A stretch of DNA of 64,000 bases from Marinobacter sp. EhC06 (GTDB taxonomy: Bacteria; Pseudomonadota; Gammaproteobacteria; Pseudomonadales; Oleiphilaceae), in NCBI RefSeq assembly GCF_001650915.1, contig NZ_LXYO01000012.1, positions 372,001-436,000 on the forward strand, written 5' to 3'. The position numbers and the translations under genes are program-made. Each line of letters begins with the position of its first letter. The first letter of the stretch is position 1. Under the pieces are notes generated by a model, which saw nothing but the letters and a program-made list of their open reading frames with translations, was not told the origin of the DNA and did no database searches. Of the stretch, positions 17,165-26,495 are shown piece by piece.

Positions 17165-17560
17165 TTACCCGCCAGGACGATCCTGCTTCAGGAACATCCC
17201 GACGGCCTTATCCGATAGCAGGGCATGAGCAAGTGCCGGATAGGGCAGATAGTGAACAAACAGGGTGGCGAGGGTGACGGAATCCACGCCGGCGTCCAGG
17301 AACATCCAGGCCCCAAAAGCAACGAACAGGGCACCCAGAAAACCGCCATAGATCCACAGCGCCCGCGAACGCTCCTCCGGCATTGGCAAACGCTCAAGGG
17401 TTCGCGCGATTGAGAAGCTCATGTAGACGGCAATCAGTGCCGCTATGACCAGTGACGCCAGCAACCCGGTAAATCCGATCAGATACCGGAACAGGTAGTT
17501 GGTCAGGAAGAACAGGGCAATGCAGGTAACGGCAACAATGGTGATGCGTGTCTTTTCCAT
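17165..17560 (-). CDS. Small integral membrane protein of unknown function
   Basis: A 131-residue protein with three to four hydrophobic helices: about 6-26 (ITIVAVTCIALFFLTNYLF), 28-50 (IGFTGLLASLVIAALIAVYM), 68-90 (LWIYGGFLGALFVAFGAWMF) and a weaker fourth. I do not recognise a family. It lies upstream of the CobW-type GTPase gene on the same strand, 48 bases away, which may mean cotranscription. Confidence 0.6.
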   Translation of the reverse strand: MEKTRITIVAVTCIALFFLTNYLFRYLIGFTGLLASLVIAALIAVYMSFSIARTLERLPMPEERSRALWIYGGFLGALFVAFGAWMFLDAGVDSVTLATLFVHYLPYPALAHALLSDKAVGMFLKQDRPGG

Positions 17561-17694
17561 GGCGGCTCAGGGTTTGTTGGTTTTATGGACAGGCGCAAAG
17601 AATGGCAGAGACGCCCGGAAAGAACCACCCCTGCTGCGACCGGGGTTACAGGCTGATATGATGCCCGACATTCTCACTGGCAACCGGACACCCG

Positions 17695-18633
17695 ATGACC
17701 TCTGGCAATTCCACCCGGCTCAACAAATACATCAGCGAAAGCGGCATGTGCTCCCGCAGGGAGGCTGATCGCTATATCGAGCAAGGCAACGTCTACATCA
17801 ACGGCAAGCGCGCGACTGTCGGCGACCAGGTGCTTCCGGGAGACACGGTCAAAGTGAACGGTCAGGTGATCGAGCCACGGGCGGAAGAAGACCTCGTGTT
17901 CATTGCCCTCAACAAACCGGTAGGGATTGTCAGCACCACCGACAGCGCCGAGAAACACAACATCCAGCGTTTTGTCGGCCACAGCGAACGTATCTTCCCG
18001 ATCGGACGCCTTGACAAGGACTCCCAGGGTCTCATTTTCATGACCAGCAACGGCGACCTGGTCAACAAGATCCTGAGGGCGGGCAACAACCACGAAAAGG
18101 AATACCTGGTTACGGTCGACAAACCGGTAACCGGGGAATTTATCGAGGGGATGGCCAATGGCGTTCCGATCCTCGGCACGGTCACCAAAAAGTGCAAGGT
18201 GTCCCGGGAGTCCCGGTTCGTCTTCCGGATCACCCTGGTTCAGGGCCTCAACCGCCAGATTCGCCGAATGTGCGAGTATTTTGGCTACGAGGTTACCAAG
18301 CTCGAACGTATCCGGATCATGAACGTGAGTCTGAAAGGGCTTGCGGTGGGCCAGTGGCGGGACCTGACCGAGAAAGAGCTGGCCGGGCTGTTCGATGCCA
18401 TCCGGGATTCTTCTTCAGAAGCACCGCCCAGCGCTGGCAAGCCGGCAAAAAAGAAGCCCGGAGCGAAGGCCAAATCACAGCCCAATCGCAAGCCTGGCTC
18501 CCCATCCGCACCAGGCAAACCAGGCGGTAGTCGGCGGCCCGGCCCTAAAGGCAAGCCCGCGCCTGGCAAAAAGCCTGCCTCGCGCAAACGGCCCAAAGGC
18601 GGTAAGCCAAGACAGAAGAGCGTTAAACGGTAA
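17695..18633 (+). CDS. rluF: 23S rRNA pseudouridine synthase, RluF type
   Basis: A 312-residue protein. The N-terminal S4 domain ([20 protein letters not shown]) is followed by the RsuA/RluB/RluE/RluF catalytic domain with [21 protein letters not shown], in which Asp is the nucleophile, and [20 protein letters not shown]. The [19 protein letters not shown] region fits RluF, which modifies U2604 of E. coli 23S rRNA. A basic Lys/Pro/Gly tail of about 70 residues (from residue 240) follows the enzyme, common in marine relatives and probably for RNA binding. Confidence 0.92.
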   Translation: MTSGNSTRLNKYISESGMCSRREADRYIEQGNVYINGKRATVGDQVLPGDTVKVNGQVIEPRAEEDLVFIALNKPVGIVSTTDSAEKHNIQRFVGHSERIFPIGRLDKDSQGLIFMTSNGDLVNKILRAGNNHEKEYLVTVDKPVTGEFIEGMANGVPILGTVTKKCKVSRESRFVFRITLVQGLNRQIRRMCEYFGYEVTKLERIRIMNVSLKGLAVGQWRDLTEKELAGLFDAIRDSSSEAPPSAGKPAKKKPGAKAKSQPNRKPGSPSAPGKPGGSRRPGPKGKPAPGKKPASRKRPKGGKPRQKSVKR

Positions 18634-18660
18634 GCGGGGCTTGCAACCGGCCGCTTCGGG

Positions 18661-19011
18661 CTACTTTTTCACCCACTTGCCGCCCATTTCCACATACTGG
18701 CCGGCCGGTGTTTTCTCGATGGCTTTCTTGCCCGCAACGGTCTCAACCTGGGTGACCGGAATGTTGTGTTTCTCGGCGATACGCTTGTACTCATCCCGAC
18801 GTGCGCTGTTAATGGCTTCCACCACTTCCTTCGCCTGCCCTTCAGCACGCACCACGTCCAGATAGCCTGTCGGAGTTTCCCCGACCAGTCCCTGCTGCTT
18901 GACCGAGTCCAGTTTCTGTTTGGCCTCGTCCAGCCCCATGGCAAGCACTGAGGCACTGATACCAAACGCCATAACCAGCGCAAACATCTGCATCAATCGT
19001 TTCATCTTCAA
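18661..19011 (-). CDS. ydbL: YdbL-family periplasmic protein (DUF1318)
   Basis: A 116-residue protein with a signal peptide (MQMFALVMAFGISASVLAMG). The mature part has the DUF1318 pattern: LDEAKQKLDSVKQQGLVGET, GYLDVV, INSARRDEYKRIAEKHNIPV and AGQYVEMGGKWVKK. YdbL is the periplasmic partner of YdbH and YnbE, which form an intermembrane bridge for phospholipid transport in E. coli. It is the third gene of that operon here, 23 bases after ynbE. Confidence 0.9.
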   Translation of the reverse strand: MKMKRLMQMFALVMAFGISASVLAMGLDEAKQKLDSVKQQGLVGETPTGYLDVVRAEGQAKEVVEAINSARRDEYKRIAEKHNIPVTQVETVAGKKAIEKTPAGQYVEMGGKWVKK

Positions 19012-19034
19012 CCCCTTAAACTTTCCGGACCCAG

Positions 19035-19259
19035 TCAGAACAGACCCTGCTCACTGAACAGGTCGTCCACTTCCTTATCCACTTTCACGTAGATTTCGTG
19101 CTGGATTTTCACGTTCAGGTTGACCGTAATCGGTTCTTTCGGTGCCGCCATCTGCACCGTCGGTGTGCAGGCGGCCATTGCCAGCGGCAGCATCGCTATC
19201 ATCAGTGTTCTTGCCAAAGGCGCCCTTTCAGGCCACCGAGGCCGCAACGGTTTTCTCAT
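19035..19259 (-). CDS. ynbE: YnbE-family outer-membrane lipoprotein
   Basis: A 74-residue lipoprotein. The signal segment TLMIAMLPLAMAAC ends in a lipobox Cys. The mature part (PKEPITVNLNVKIQHEIYVK then VDKEVDDLF) matches YnbE, which in E. coli stacks as a beta-strand extension on YdbH. Its ATG overlaps the ydbH stop by 4 bases, so translation is coupled. Confidence 0.92.
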   Translation of the reverse strand: MRKPLRPRWPERAPLARTLMIAMLPLAMAACTPTVQMAAPKEPITVNLNVKIQHEIYVKVDKEVDDLFSEQGLF

Positions 19260-20776
19260 GGTGCTGTCTCCTCACCGGATTCCTGCAGCAACTCCCGGAC
19301 ACGTTTGGTAACGGCTTCATTAACCCTGCCACTCAACTGCAGACTGGTAAGCAGCGCGGGAATGTCTTCCTCAAGATTAATATTGAGTACCACCGGCTGC
19401 CCACCCCTGAGCTCCGGATTCTTGCCCTCAAGTCGAAGGCCAAGGGTTAACTTACCCTGTTCATCGTAGTCTATCGTGCTGTTAAGCACTGAGTAGTGAA
19501 AGTTTTGCAACGCCTGAACCACAACGTCCATGGCCTGGTTGCCACCGAGCATCGCCTGGAGCTTGTCCGCCGGCAGCTGTAAGCGTCCCCCCGGATCAAT
19601 CGCCGAGACACTTCCCTGACTTACCTGAACGCCATCGCTGCTGATACCCAGAGGGATTCGCCCGCGAAGAAGCCCGCTCCCTGAGAGCCCCTCCGCCGGG
19701 TACACCGCCATCAGCCGGCCAAGGGAGATGCCCTCAACGTCCACAGGGATGCGGCCAGAGCCACCTTCCAGCCCGTACACGCCGGGTGGAATCCTGAGTG
19801 CACCTTCCAGGAACCGGGCTCTGGCCTGCTGAATCTCCAGGCTGCCCGCCAGCAGTTCAGTCACCGGCGCGTTGTAATTCCCGGAAAAACGAACCGAGCT
19901 GACCGGAATACCGGGATTGATCTCGCCAACGGTCATATCCCTGAAACTGGCCGTCATCTGTGAATTTTCCAGCGATCCCCGCACCTGGCCTGTGAGCCCG
20001 GACACCGAAGTGCGATTGAAAACACCACCAACATCCTGCAATTGAGCATTACCACTGGCTTCAAGCTCACCGCCCTCGCCGGTAGAGAAGTCCATCGACA
20101 AACGGGCACTGCCAGAATCGACTGTCAGAAGATCCGGCCACCCGGCCAGGGTTTCTGCCAGGGCCCGAACGCCCTGTTTACCGTCGATAACAGACTCGAT
20201 AGCAACCGAAACGCCACCATCGGGATCAAGCTGGATGTCGAGATCGGCCGTGAGACCGGACGCAGAAACCAGCGTTCCCTGGACCCTGAGATCAGCCAGA
20301 CGGCCAGCTGCCCTGCCCTCGAAATTCCAGGCCTGCGGCACCAGGATCGGATGCTCCACACGCGTGGCAGTAACGGCGATATCGCCATCAATCGCAATGC
20401 GCTCTGCCCAGGAGCCCGACGCGCCGTAGTCGAAGGTAACGATGGAATTGCTGAGGTCAGTCCGCAGCGTGTTGAGCTTCAAGGGCTGCTTCGCGCCGGT
20501 GTAAGCCAGATAATCCGTCACAATCAGGGAGGAAGGGGCAAATTCAATGGTCGCGGAATCACTGTTGGCGGTCACAGAGGGCCGGATATCAGCCTGGCTT
20601 CCGGTGACTTCCCAACCACCGGACCGTATATCCGGCAATGCCATACCCACCGAGCTCTGTTCAATGGCAAAGGACCAGCCTGCAACCGCCAGGGGCCAGG
20701 CCACCAGAGCCATACCACCGGCCCAAAGAAGCCCGCGGCCGATGCGTTCAGGCTTTACAGACCCTCTACTGGGCAA
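19256..20776 (-). CDS. ydbH: YdbH-like intermembrane lipid-transport protein, short form
   Basis: A 506-residue protein with one N-terminal membrane helix (GRGLLWAGGMALVAWPLAVAG) and then beta-rich repeats with the AsmA/YdbH character (LNTLRTDLSNSIVTFDYGAS; GLLRGRIPLGISSDGVQVSQ). The family C terminus (LQALQNFHYSVLNSTIDYDE) is well kept. E. coli YdbH has about 880 residues, so this one is much shorter and would span less of the periplasm. The start is TTG at 20774-20776, supported by AGGAG seven bases upstream. Operon order: ydbH, ynbE, ydbL. Confidence 0.85.
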   Translation of the reverse strand: MPSRGSVKPERIGRGLLWAGGMALVAWPLAVAGWSFAIEQSSVGMALPDIRSGGWEVTGSQADIRPSVTANSDSATIEFAPSSLIVTDYLAYTGAKQPLKLNTLRTDLSNSIVTFDYGASGSWAERIAIDGDIAVTATRVEHPILVPQAWNFEGRAAGRLADLRVQGTLVSASGLTADLDIQLDPDGGVSVAIESVIDGKQGVRALAETLAGWPDLLTVDSGSARLSMDFSTGEGGELEASGNAQLQDVGGVFNRTSVSGLTGQVRGSLENSQMTASFRDMTVGEINPGIPVSSVRFSGNYNAPVTELLAGSLEIQQARARFLEGALRIPPGVYGLEGGSGRIPVDVEGISLGRLMAVYPAEGLSGSGLLRGRIPLGISSDGVQVSQGSVSAIDPGGRLQLPADKLQAMLGGNQAMDVVVQALQNFHYSVLNSTIDYDEQGKLTLGLRLEGKNPELRGGQPVVLNINLEEDIPALLTSLQLSGRVNEAVTKRVRELLQESGEETAP

Positions 20777-20799
20777 AACGACGCTCCTGTCGGCTCGGT

Positions 20800-22374
20800 T
20801 TACTCACCACGCCAGGTCACGCTGTACAGATCGTGCCGGCGGTCCTGAAGGTTTTTAACGGTACCACTGTTGCGGGCAGTGATCAGTACTTCCGGGCGCA
20901 GATCCGCAAAGGCAACCGTCTCCACGTTGGGCTCGGTGTCAGCGGCAATGCCATCCCGGGCGAAGGGAAAGTCGCACGGCGTCAGGATGCAGCTCTGGCC
21001 GTACTGGATTTCCATATTCGGGACATTCGGCAGGTTGCCGACGTTGCCGGACATCACCACGTAAACCTGATTCTCCACAGCTCTGGCCTGGCAACAATAG
21101 CGAACCCGCAAATAGCTCTGCCGCTCATCGGTACAGAAAGGCACAAAGATGATATGCACGCCCTGGTCCACCAGGTGGCGGGTCAATTCCGGGAACTCCG
21201 CGTCGTAGCAGATCAGCACACCAATGGTGCCGCAGTCGGTCTCGATGGCGCTGACCCGGTTGCCGCCCTGAACGTTCCACCAGAACGCCTCATTGGGCGT
21301 TGGATGGATCTTGGGCTGACTGAATACCTGGCCGTCCCTCAGAAACACATACGCCATGTTCCGGATGGTGCCGTCTTCCTCACGGACTGGCGTTGAGCCG
21401 GCGACAATATTGATGTTGTGGCGCAGAGCCAGATCCCGCATCAGTTCACGATAACGCTCTGCGTAATGGGTGACTGCGGCAAAGGTCTCGGCGGGGCTGC
21501 CCTTGCGGGCTTCGATGGAAAGCAGCTGCAGGGTGAACAGCTCGGGGAACACCACAAAGTCGCCCTTGTAGGTGGAAACAACATCGACAAAATAGCGGAC
21601 AATCTCGCTGAATTCGTCGAACGATCCGACCGGGCGTTGCTGGTACTGAACCGTGCCTATGCGCACGGTATCGCGCATGCGTTGACCGTAGCGCTTCCGA
21701 CGGCCGTTGTTCTCCGACTGAGGTACTTTCGGGTTACGCCAGACCAGATGAATACCATAGCCCATGGAATCGTGGTCGGCATCGAGATAATGCGGAATAA
21801 TTCCGTGCACTTCGAAGCCCTGATGAAGCTGGAAGGAAAGCACCGGATCCTTCTGTTCCTTGCTTCGAATGGCCTCCACATATTCCTCGACGCTCGCGAA
21901 CTTCTTCAACCGCTGGCGCAGGCTCGGCAAACGGCCGGCAAACACCACTCCCTGCAGGTTCAGGGCCTGGCATAACTGCTTGCGCTCATTATACAGCCGC
22001 TCCCCGATGCGATAACCGCGGCATTCCGGATCAACACACACCTCCATCCCGTAAAGCCAGTCACCCTCCGGATCATGGCGCGATGCGTAGCCGTTACCGG
22101 TGATGGAGGTCCAGTCGTGGGCGGACAAAGCGATCTCTTCAGCAATCCGGAAGGTGGCGCAGTAACCCACCACCGTTTCACCCAGCATGGCGACAAACTG
22201 GCCATCGGGAAAAGTGTTGATCTGCCCGGTCAATGGCCCCTTGGTATAGCCATACATGCCAGTGCCTTCGTAAACGCGGCGGCTGAGCTGGATGATACCG
22301 GGGATATCCGCCAGCGTGGCATTGCGAACGAACAGACGTTGATCAGGATCGGAAAACGGGGGACACATAGACAC
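20800..22374 (-). CDS. Fused GNAT acetyltransferase and carbon-nitrogen hydrolase
   Basis: A 524-residue fusion. Residues about 10-200 form a GNAT acetyltransferase (LFVRNATLADIPGIIQLSRR; YGMEVCVDPECRGYRIGERL as the acetyl-CoA loop). Residues about 230-515 form a nitrilase-superfamily amidase with Glu in FVVFPELF, Lys in FSQPKIHPTPNE and Cys in GVLICYDAEFPEL. The fused architecture is widespread, but substrates are not established as far as I know. The gene lies 23 bases upstream of ydbH on the same strand. Confidence 0.92.
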   Translation of the reverse strand: MSMCPPFSDPDQRLFVRNATLADIPGIIQLSRRVYEGTGMYGYTKGPLTGQINTFPDGQFVAMLGETVVGYCATFRIAEEIALSAHDWTSITGNGYASRHDPEGDWLYGMEVCVDPECRGYRIGERLYNERKQLCQALNLQGVVFAGRLPSLRQRLKKFASVEEYVEAIRSKEQKDPVLSFQLHQGFEVHGIIPHYLDADHDSMGYGIHLVWRNPKVPQSENNGRRKRYGQRMRDTVRIGTVQYQQRPVGSFDEFSEIVRYFVDVVSTYKGDFVVFPELFTLQLLSIEARKGSPAETFAAVTHYAERYRELMRDLALRHNINIVAGSTPVREEDGTIRNMAYVFLRDGQVFSQPKIHPTPNEAFWWNVQGGNRVSAIETDCGTIGVLICYDAEFPELTRHLVDQGVHIIFVPFCTDERQSYLRVRYCCQARAVENQVYVVMSGNVGNLPNVPNMEIQYGQSCILTPCDFPFARDGIAADTEPNVETVAFADLRPEVLITARNSGTVKNLQDRRHDLYSVTWRGE

Positions 22375-22452
22375 CTCAGGAAAGGCGTTGATTTGGTTCC
22401 ATCTTTGGTGCGCTGACGGTGTTTCGTCAAGACAAATCCGCTAACCGGCGCC

Positions 22453-22983
22453 TTACAGGGGGAAGCGCTCAATCACGGAATACACGGAACCGGCGGGGCC
22501 AGGTTTGCTTTCGAAAAGGACAAATTCAGTAACCTGGAACTGGCCGAACCGAGAGTCACCATATTCAACCAACAAAGGTTCAACCGAACCCGCCTGGCGT
22601 TTGAAACGAGCCAGGGTGATATGCGGGCGAAAGACCCGACTTTCGGCACCAAAACCGAATTTCTCCATCCGCGCCCTGAGACTCTTGTTAAGAGCAGCGA
22701 CTGGCGCCTCCGGCTGAACACCAGCCCACAGATTCTTAGGTCTCTGGGGCTGACCGAAACAACCTACGCCGGCAACGTCGAGCAGGAAGGGCTGTGATGT
22801 GATGCTGCGGGCTGAACCGGCCAGGGCTTCAAGATCTTCCTTGCTCACCGCCCCCAGAAACAGGAGGGTGATGTGCAATTGCTCGGCGCCCTGCCATTTT
22901 TCGCCCGGCACCACGGACCGGACCTTCAGCAACCGGTCCTTGATCTCAGGCGGAAGCTCCAGTCCGAAGAAAAGCCGGGGCAT
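22453..22983 (-). CDS. thpR: RNA 2',3'-cyclic phosphodiesterase
   Basis: A 176-residue protein of the LigT/2H phosphoesterase family. Two HxT motifs are present, LHITLLFLG and PHITLARFK, which carry both catalytic His residues. Members hydrolyse 2',3'-cyclic phosphates on RNA ends. It begins 6 bases after the SDR-family gene stop and is likely cotranscribed with it. Confidence 0.92.
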   Translation of the reverse strand: MPRLFFGLELPPEIKDRLLKVRSVVPGEKWQGAEQLHITLLFLGAVSKEDLEALAGSARSITSQPFLLDVAGVGCFGQPQRPKNLWAGVQPEAPVAALNKSLRARMEKFGFGAESRVFRPHITLARFKRQAGSVEPLLVEYGDSRFGQFQVTEFVLFESKPGPAGSVYSVIERFPL

Positions 22984-22989
22984 ACCGGC

Positions 22990-23682
22990 TTACTCAACCT
23001 TGGGCGTGGGCCGGACAAGAATTTCATTTACATCCACATGTGCCGGCTGCGCCACGGCATACATGACCGCATTGGCAATGTCTTCCGGCTTCAGTGCGTG
23101 GCCAGGACGTTCATCAAAGAAGGGCGTGTCCACCATGCCCGGCTCGATCAGGGTAACGCGGATACCGGAGCCACGGAGCTCCTCACGAACACCATAGCCA
23201 ATGGCGGTTACCGCCCACTTGGTCGCACTGTACATGGAACCGGGAATGGTGGCACGGCCTGCCGCAGAGCCGGTTAACAGCAAGTGGCCCTTGCTCTCTC
23301 TCAGCGCCGGCATGCAATGCTGGAGGGTAAGGCCCACACCGTAGATATTGGTGAGGATCATATCCTTCCAGACCTCGGGGTCAGCGCCGCTGAAGCCGCC
23401 CGGCTCGCCGCCGCGCCCGGCGTTGGCAAACACCGCATCAATGCGGCCAAAGGTTTTCAGGGCCTGGTCGACCATGTTTTTCTGGTCATCACCGCTCTGG
23501 ACGTCGCATTGGACCGTCAATACCTTTTCTTCGCCACCCAGCTCCTGTTGCAGGCCTTTGAGCTTGTCTTCGGAACGCGCAGCCAGTACCAGTCGATACC
23601 CCTGTTTCGCCGCCGCTCGCGCTGTCTCCGCGCCAATACCCGATGACGCGCCGGTGATCAGCATTACAGGTTGATCTGCCAT
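22990..23682 (-). CDS. Short-chain dehydrogenase/reductase
   Basis: A classical SDR of 230 residues. The NAD(P) loop is ITGASSGIGAETA, the dinucleotide-side motif is FANAGRGGE, and the catalytic Ser, Tyr and Lys are in LLTGSAAG and YSATKWAV. The Arg in VLAARSEDKL suggests NADPH preference. The substrate is unknown. AGGAG lies upstream of the ATG. Confidence 0.9.
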   Translation of the reverse strand: MADQPVMLITGASSGIGAETARAAAKQGYRLVLAARSEDKLKGLQQELGGEEKVLTVQCDVQSGDDQKNMVDQALKTFGRIDAVFANAGRGGEPGGFSGADPEVWKDMILTNIYGVGLTLQHCMPALRESKGHLLLTGSAAGRATIPGSMYSATKWAVTAIGYGVREELRGSGIRVTLIEPGMVDTPFFDERPGHALKPEDIANAVMYAVAQPAHVDVNEILVRPTPKVE

Positions 23683-23748
23683 AGGATTTTTCTCCTGTTA
23701 CTTGAGAAGTGTGGGTAGGGCTACGCCCGCTGACACCAGATCGATCAG

Positions 23749-24075
23749 TCAGTAGATCTGCAGCAGGATAAGAGCAACGATGGCCAGGGCCAGCAGAAAC
23801 CAGCGGGCGTAGTGGTCAGGGCGGTCCTCCTCATCACTGGCAGCGCGGCTGACACTGCCGCCTGACGTCTCTTCATACTCGGACACCAGTTGCCGTGCCC
23901 GGTAGAGATCCTCGTCATCAACATGAACGTTGGTGAAACCCGCAGCACCGATCTCACCCAAGGCACCCTGGAGATAATGGCCACCGACATGGGCTTCAAT
24001 ACCGTTGGCTTCCAACAGACCAGCCACAATATGGGCCTCGGTAATGTCTCGCGCCCGATAGGCAATTTGCAACAC
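23749..24075 (-). CDS. DUF2007-domain protein with C-terminal membrane helix
   Basis: A 108-residue protein. The N-terminal 70 residues match the putative signal-transducing DUF2007 pattern (DITEAHIVAGLLEANGIEAH, then FTNVHVDDEDLYRARQLV). A single C-terminal helix (WFLLALAIVALILLQIY) anchors it. Function is unknown. The start is probably GTG at 24073-24075, with AAGGAG upstream; TTG one codon later is possible. Confidence 0.8.
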   Translation of the reverse strand: MLQIAYRARDITEAHIVAGLLEANGIEAHVGGHYLQGALGEIGAAGFTNVHVDDEDLYRARQLVSEYEETSGGSVSRAASDEEDRPDHYARWFLLALAIVALILLQIY

Positions 24076-24181
24076 GCGACTCCTTCTGTGACCGTTCCGG
24101 GCAGAACCGGGACAAATCTGCGAGTATTATCTGAAGCATAGTTCGCCCTGACTAGCGGGGCCAATAACATACGGAAGACCC

Positions 24182-25258
24182 ATGCTCTGGATTATTCTTG
24201 CCATCATCGTGTTTATTGTTGCCGCAACACTGCTTCTGTTCCGGCTTGAGGATCTGTCTCATCTGGACCGGAATGATTACCCGGTTCAGGACGCAACACC
24301 CAGCGCAGCCAACCGGGAAGTGCTGGGGCGCATCCGCGAACTGGGGCAATCCTCGAAAGGCCTCCGGGGCAAGGCGCGGCTGATGGCACTGCGCAAACAC
24401 ATGGACGGGCTCAGTGAAGGCATTGAACTGGCCTCGGAGCTGCGCCATTGCGAGTCACCCCGTGGCGAATGGGTTCTCGCCCCGGGATGTAATACCCGCC
24501 GCCGCATCCTGTACATTCATGGCGGCGCCTGGGCGGCTGGCAGCCCCAGAAGTCATCGGGCCATTACCGACCGGCTATCGCAGATAACCCGTGCCGCGGT
24601 GTTTGCGGTGGACTACCGGCTGATGCCGGAGAACCGGTTCATGGACGGTGTCCGGGATTGTCGCGAGGCTTATAAATGGCTACTGAAACACGGGCCCGAC
24701 GGTGCCGAGCCGGTAGATTTCATGGTGGTTGCCGGGGATTCTGCGGGCGGCAGCCATACCCTTGGGCTGATTGCGTGGATTCGGGATAATGGTCTGCGCC
24801 AAGCGGATGCGGCGATTGCCTTCTCGCCATCAACCGATCTGACTCTGACTGCCCCGAGCAATCGCAACAACATTGGTACCGATCCCCTACTTGGACCAAC
24901 CTTCGGCGGGTTATCGAAAATCCCCTTGCCGGTGATCTGGTGGGCGACCCTGGCGGCTTTTCGGGTCTCGCCTACCAATCCTGTTGCCTCGCCACTGCGG
25001 GGCGATCTGCAGAACCTGCCACCCACTCTGATCCAGGCCAGTGATACCGAGATGCTGCTGGACAACGCCCGGCGTTACGCAGCACGGGCCGAAGCCGCAG
25101 GCTCTCCGGTGACCCTGCACACCTGGCACGGCATGGTGCACGTATGGCAGATATTCGTGCCCTTGCTTCCGGAGGCGGAAGAGGCCTTCGACGACATCAA
25201 GGCGTTCCTGGAGCAACTGGAGTCTCAAGGCGACGCACAGACTTCGGCTTCGGCTTAA
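24182..25258 (+). CDS. Alpha/beta hydrolase, HSL-type esterase
   Basis: A 358-residue protein with an N-terminal hydrophobic anchor (MLWIILAIIVFIVAATLLLF). The hormone-sensitive-lipase motif HGG is in ILYIHGGAWAAGSPR, the nucleophile Ser is in VVAGDSAGGSHT, the acid is in SDTEMLLDNA and His in TWHGMVHVWQ. It is likely a carboxylesterase facing the periplasm; the substrate is unknown. GGAAG precedes the ATG. Its TAA stop overlaps the arfB stop on the other strand (TTAA at 25255-25258). Confidence 0.9.
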   Translation: MLWIILAIIVFIVAATLLLFRLEDLSHLDRNDYPVQDATPSAANREVLGRIRELGQSSKGLRGKARLMALRKHMDGLSEGIELASELRHCESPRGEWVLAPGCNTRRRILYIHGGAWAAGSPRSHRAITDRLSQITRAAVFAVDYRLMPENRFMDGVRDCREAYKWLLKHGPDGAEPVDFMVVAGDSAGGSHTLGLIAWIRDNGLRQADAAIAFSPSTDLTLTAPSNRNNIGTDPLLGPTFGGLSKIPLPVIWWATLAAFRVSPTNPVASPLRGDLQNLPPTLIQASDTEMLLDNARRYAARAEAAGSPVTLHTWHGMVHVWQIFVPLLPEAEEAFDDIKAFLEQLESQGDAQTSASA

Positions 25259-25668
25259 ACCTGAACCTTTCCTCGCAACGCCTTGGTTTTGCCTTTTTTG
25301 GTTTTCTTATCCACCCGCTTGCGCTGGGAGGAGCGGGTCGGCTTGGTGGGCCGGCGTGCCTTGCGGGGCTTTACCGCCTCCTGGATCAGCTCTTTCAACC
25401 GCTCCAGGGCGTCTTCCTTGTTCAGTTCCAGGGTGCGAAAGGATTGCGCCTTGATGATCAGCACGCCCTCCTTGCTGATGCGCTGGTCATTGAGCGACAT
25501 CAGCCGTTCCTTGTAAAAAGGCGGCAACGAGGAGTTCGGGATATCGAAGCGCAGGTGCACGGCGGAGGCGACTTTATTCACGTTCTGGCCACCGGCACCC
25601 TGGGCGCGGATCTGGGTGAGTTCGATTTCCCAGTCGGCAAGTTCAACAGCGTTGGATAGTTTCAGCAT
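25255..25668 (-). CDS. arfB: Alternative ribosome-rescue factor B (peptidyl-tRNA hydrolase)
   Basis: A 137-residue protein with the release-factor GGQ motif in RAQGAGGQNVNKVASAVHLR and a basic C-terminal tail (RRPTKPTRSSQRKRVDKKTK) that enters the empty mRNA channel. ArfB/YaeJ frees ribosomes stalled on mRNAs lacking a stop codon. The length equals the usual 135-140 residues. It stands alone. Confidence 0.94.
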   Translation of the reverse strand: MLKLSNAVELADWEIELTQIRAQGAGGQNVNKVASAVHLRFDIPNSSLPPFYKERLMSLNDQRISKEGVLIIKAQSFRTLELNKEDALERLKELIQEAVKPRKARRPTKPTRSSQRKRVDKKTKKGKTKALRGKVQV

Positions 25669-25740
25669 CTGCTAAGGTTAACAGAATACAGAACCGCGGG
25701 CTTTCGGCACCGGGATTCGATCAAGGAACAACCAACGACC

Positions 25741-26409
25741 ATGTGCGGACGATTCACCTTTTATACGCCGCCGGACACCCTGATCCTCGAGTTTTTTCCT
25801 GAGGGTATGGAGGTGGATGGGCACTTTGACCCCAGCTACAACATCCCTCCCGGCACAGGCATTCCCATGATCCGGAAAACCATGACCGGCACCCTGATCA
25901 TGGCCCACTCCCACTGGGGCTTCCGGCCGGCCTGGGCGGATCAGAAAGCGCCGGCTCCGATCAATGCCCGTGCAGAAACAGCAGCCACATCAAAATACTT
26001 CCGGGACGCCTTTGCCCACCACCGTTGCCTCATACCTGCCAACGGCTGGTACGAATGGCAGCAGACGGAACACGGCAAGGAACCCCACTACATAACACCA
26101 ATGGATTCCGGGAAGTATCCGGCGATTTTCTTCGCCGGCCTCTGGACTCCCAGGGAGGGTGACGAAACCACGGCTTGCGCCATCATCACTGAACCCGCCA
26201 GCGAACACCTGAAGCATATCCATGAACGTCAGCCCGTGGTGCTTGATCCGGCCTGCCTGAGGGACTGGCTGAATCCGGAAATTTCAGACCGGTCGCAGGT
26301 GCGGTCGGTGACCCATCGACTGGATCCGGAACAGCTGAAAGCCGTTCCCGTTTCGCCGGAGGTGAATAATCCCAGGCATAACTCGCCGGACCTGATCCGG
26401 GAGACCTGA
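25741..26409 (+). CDS. yedK: SOS-response-associated peptidase / HMCES-like abasic-site protein
   Basis: A 222-residue SRAP-domain protein. Cys2 of MCGRFTFYTP is the conserved residue that forms a thiazolidine link to abasic sites in single-stranded DNA. Other signatures: INARAETAATSKYFRDAF, CLIPANGWYEW with the catalytic Glu, and HERQPVVLDP with the conserved His. It protects abasic sites during replication. No LexA box was recognised upstream. Confidence 0.93.
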   Translation: MCGRFTFYTPPDTLILEFFPEGMEVDGHFDPSYNIPPGTGIPMIRKTMTGTLIMAHSHWGFRPAWADQKAPAPINARAETAATSKYFRDAFAHHRCLIPANGWYEWQQTEHGKEPHYITPMDSGKYPAIFFAGLWTPREGDETTACAIITEPASEHLKHIHERQPVVLDPACLRDWLNPEISDRSQVRSVTHRLDPEQLKAVPVSPEVNNPRHNSPDLIRET

Positions 26410-26495
26410 GGTCTGTAGTAATCCTCTAATACCCGCTTCTTCACCGACGCTGATACTGTTTCTGGACTTGGCACGACAAACACAAGGAGACAGCC

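Noticed and set aside
18421..18633. Lys/Pro/Gly-rich tail of the RluF gene as a separate gene or repeat
   Set aside because: It is in frame with the enzyme and such basic tails are common in this family.
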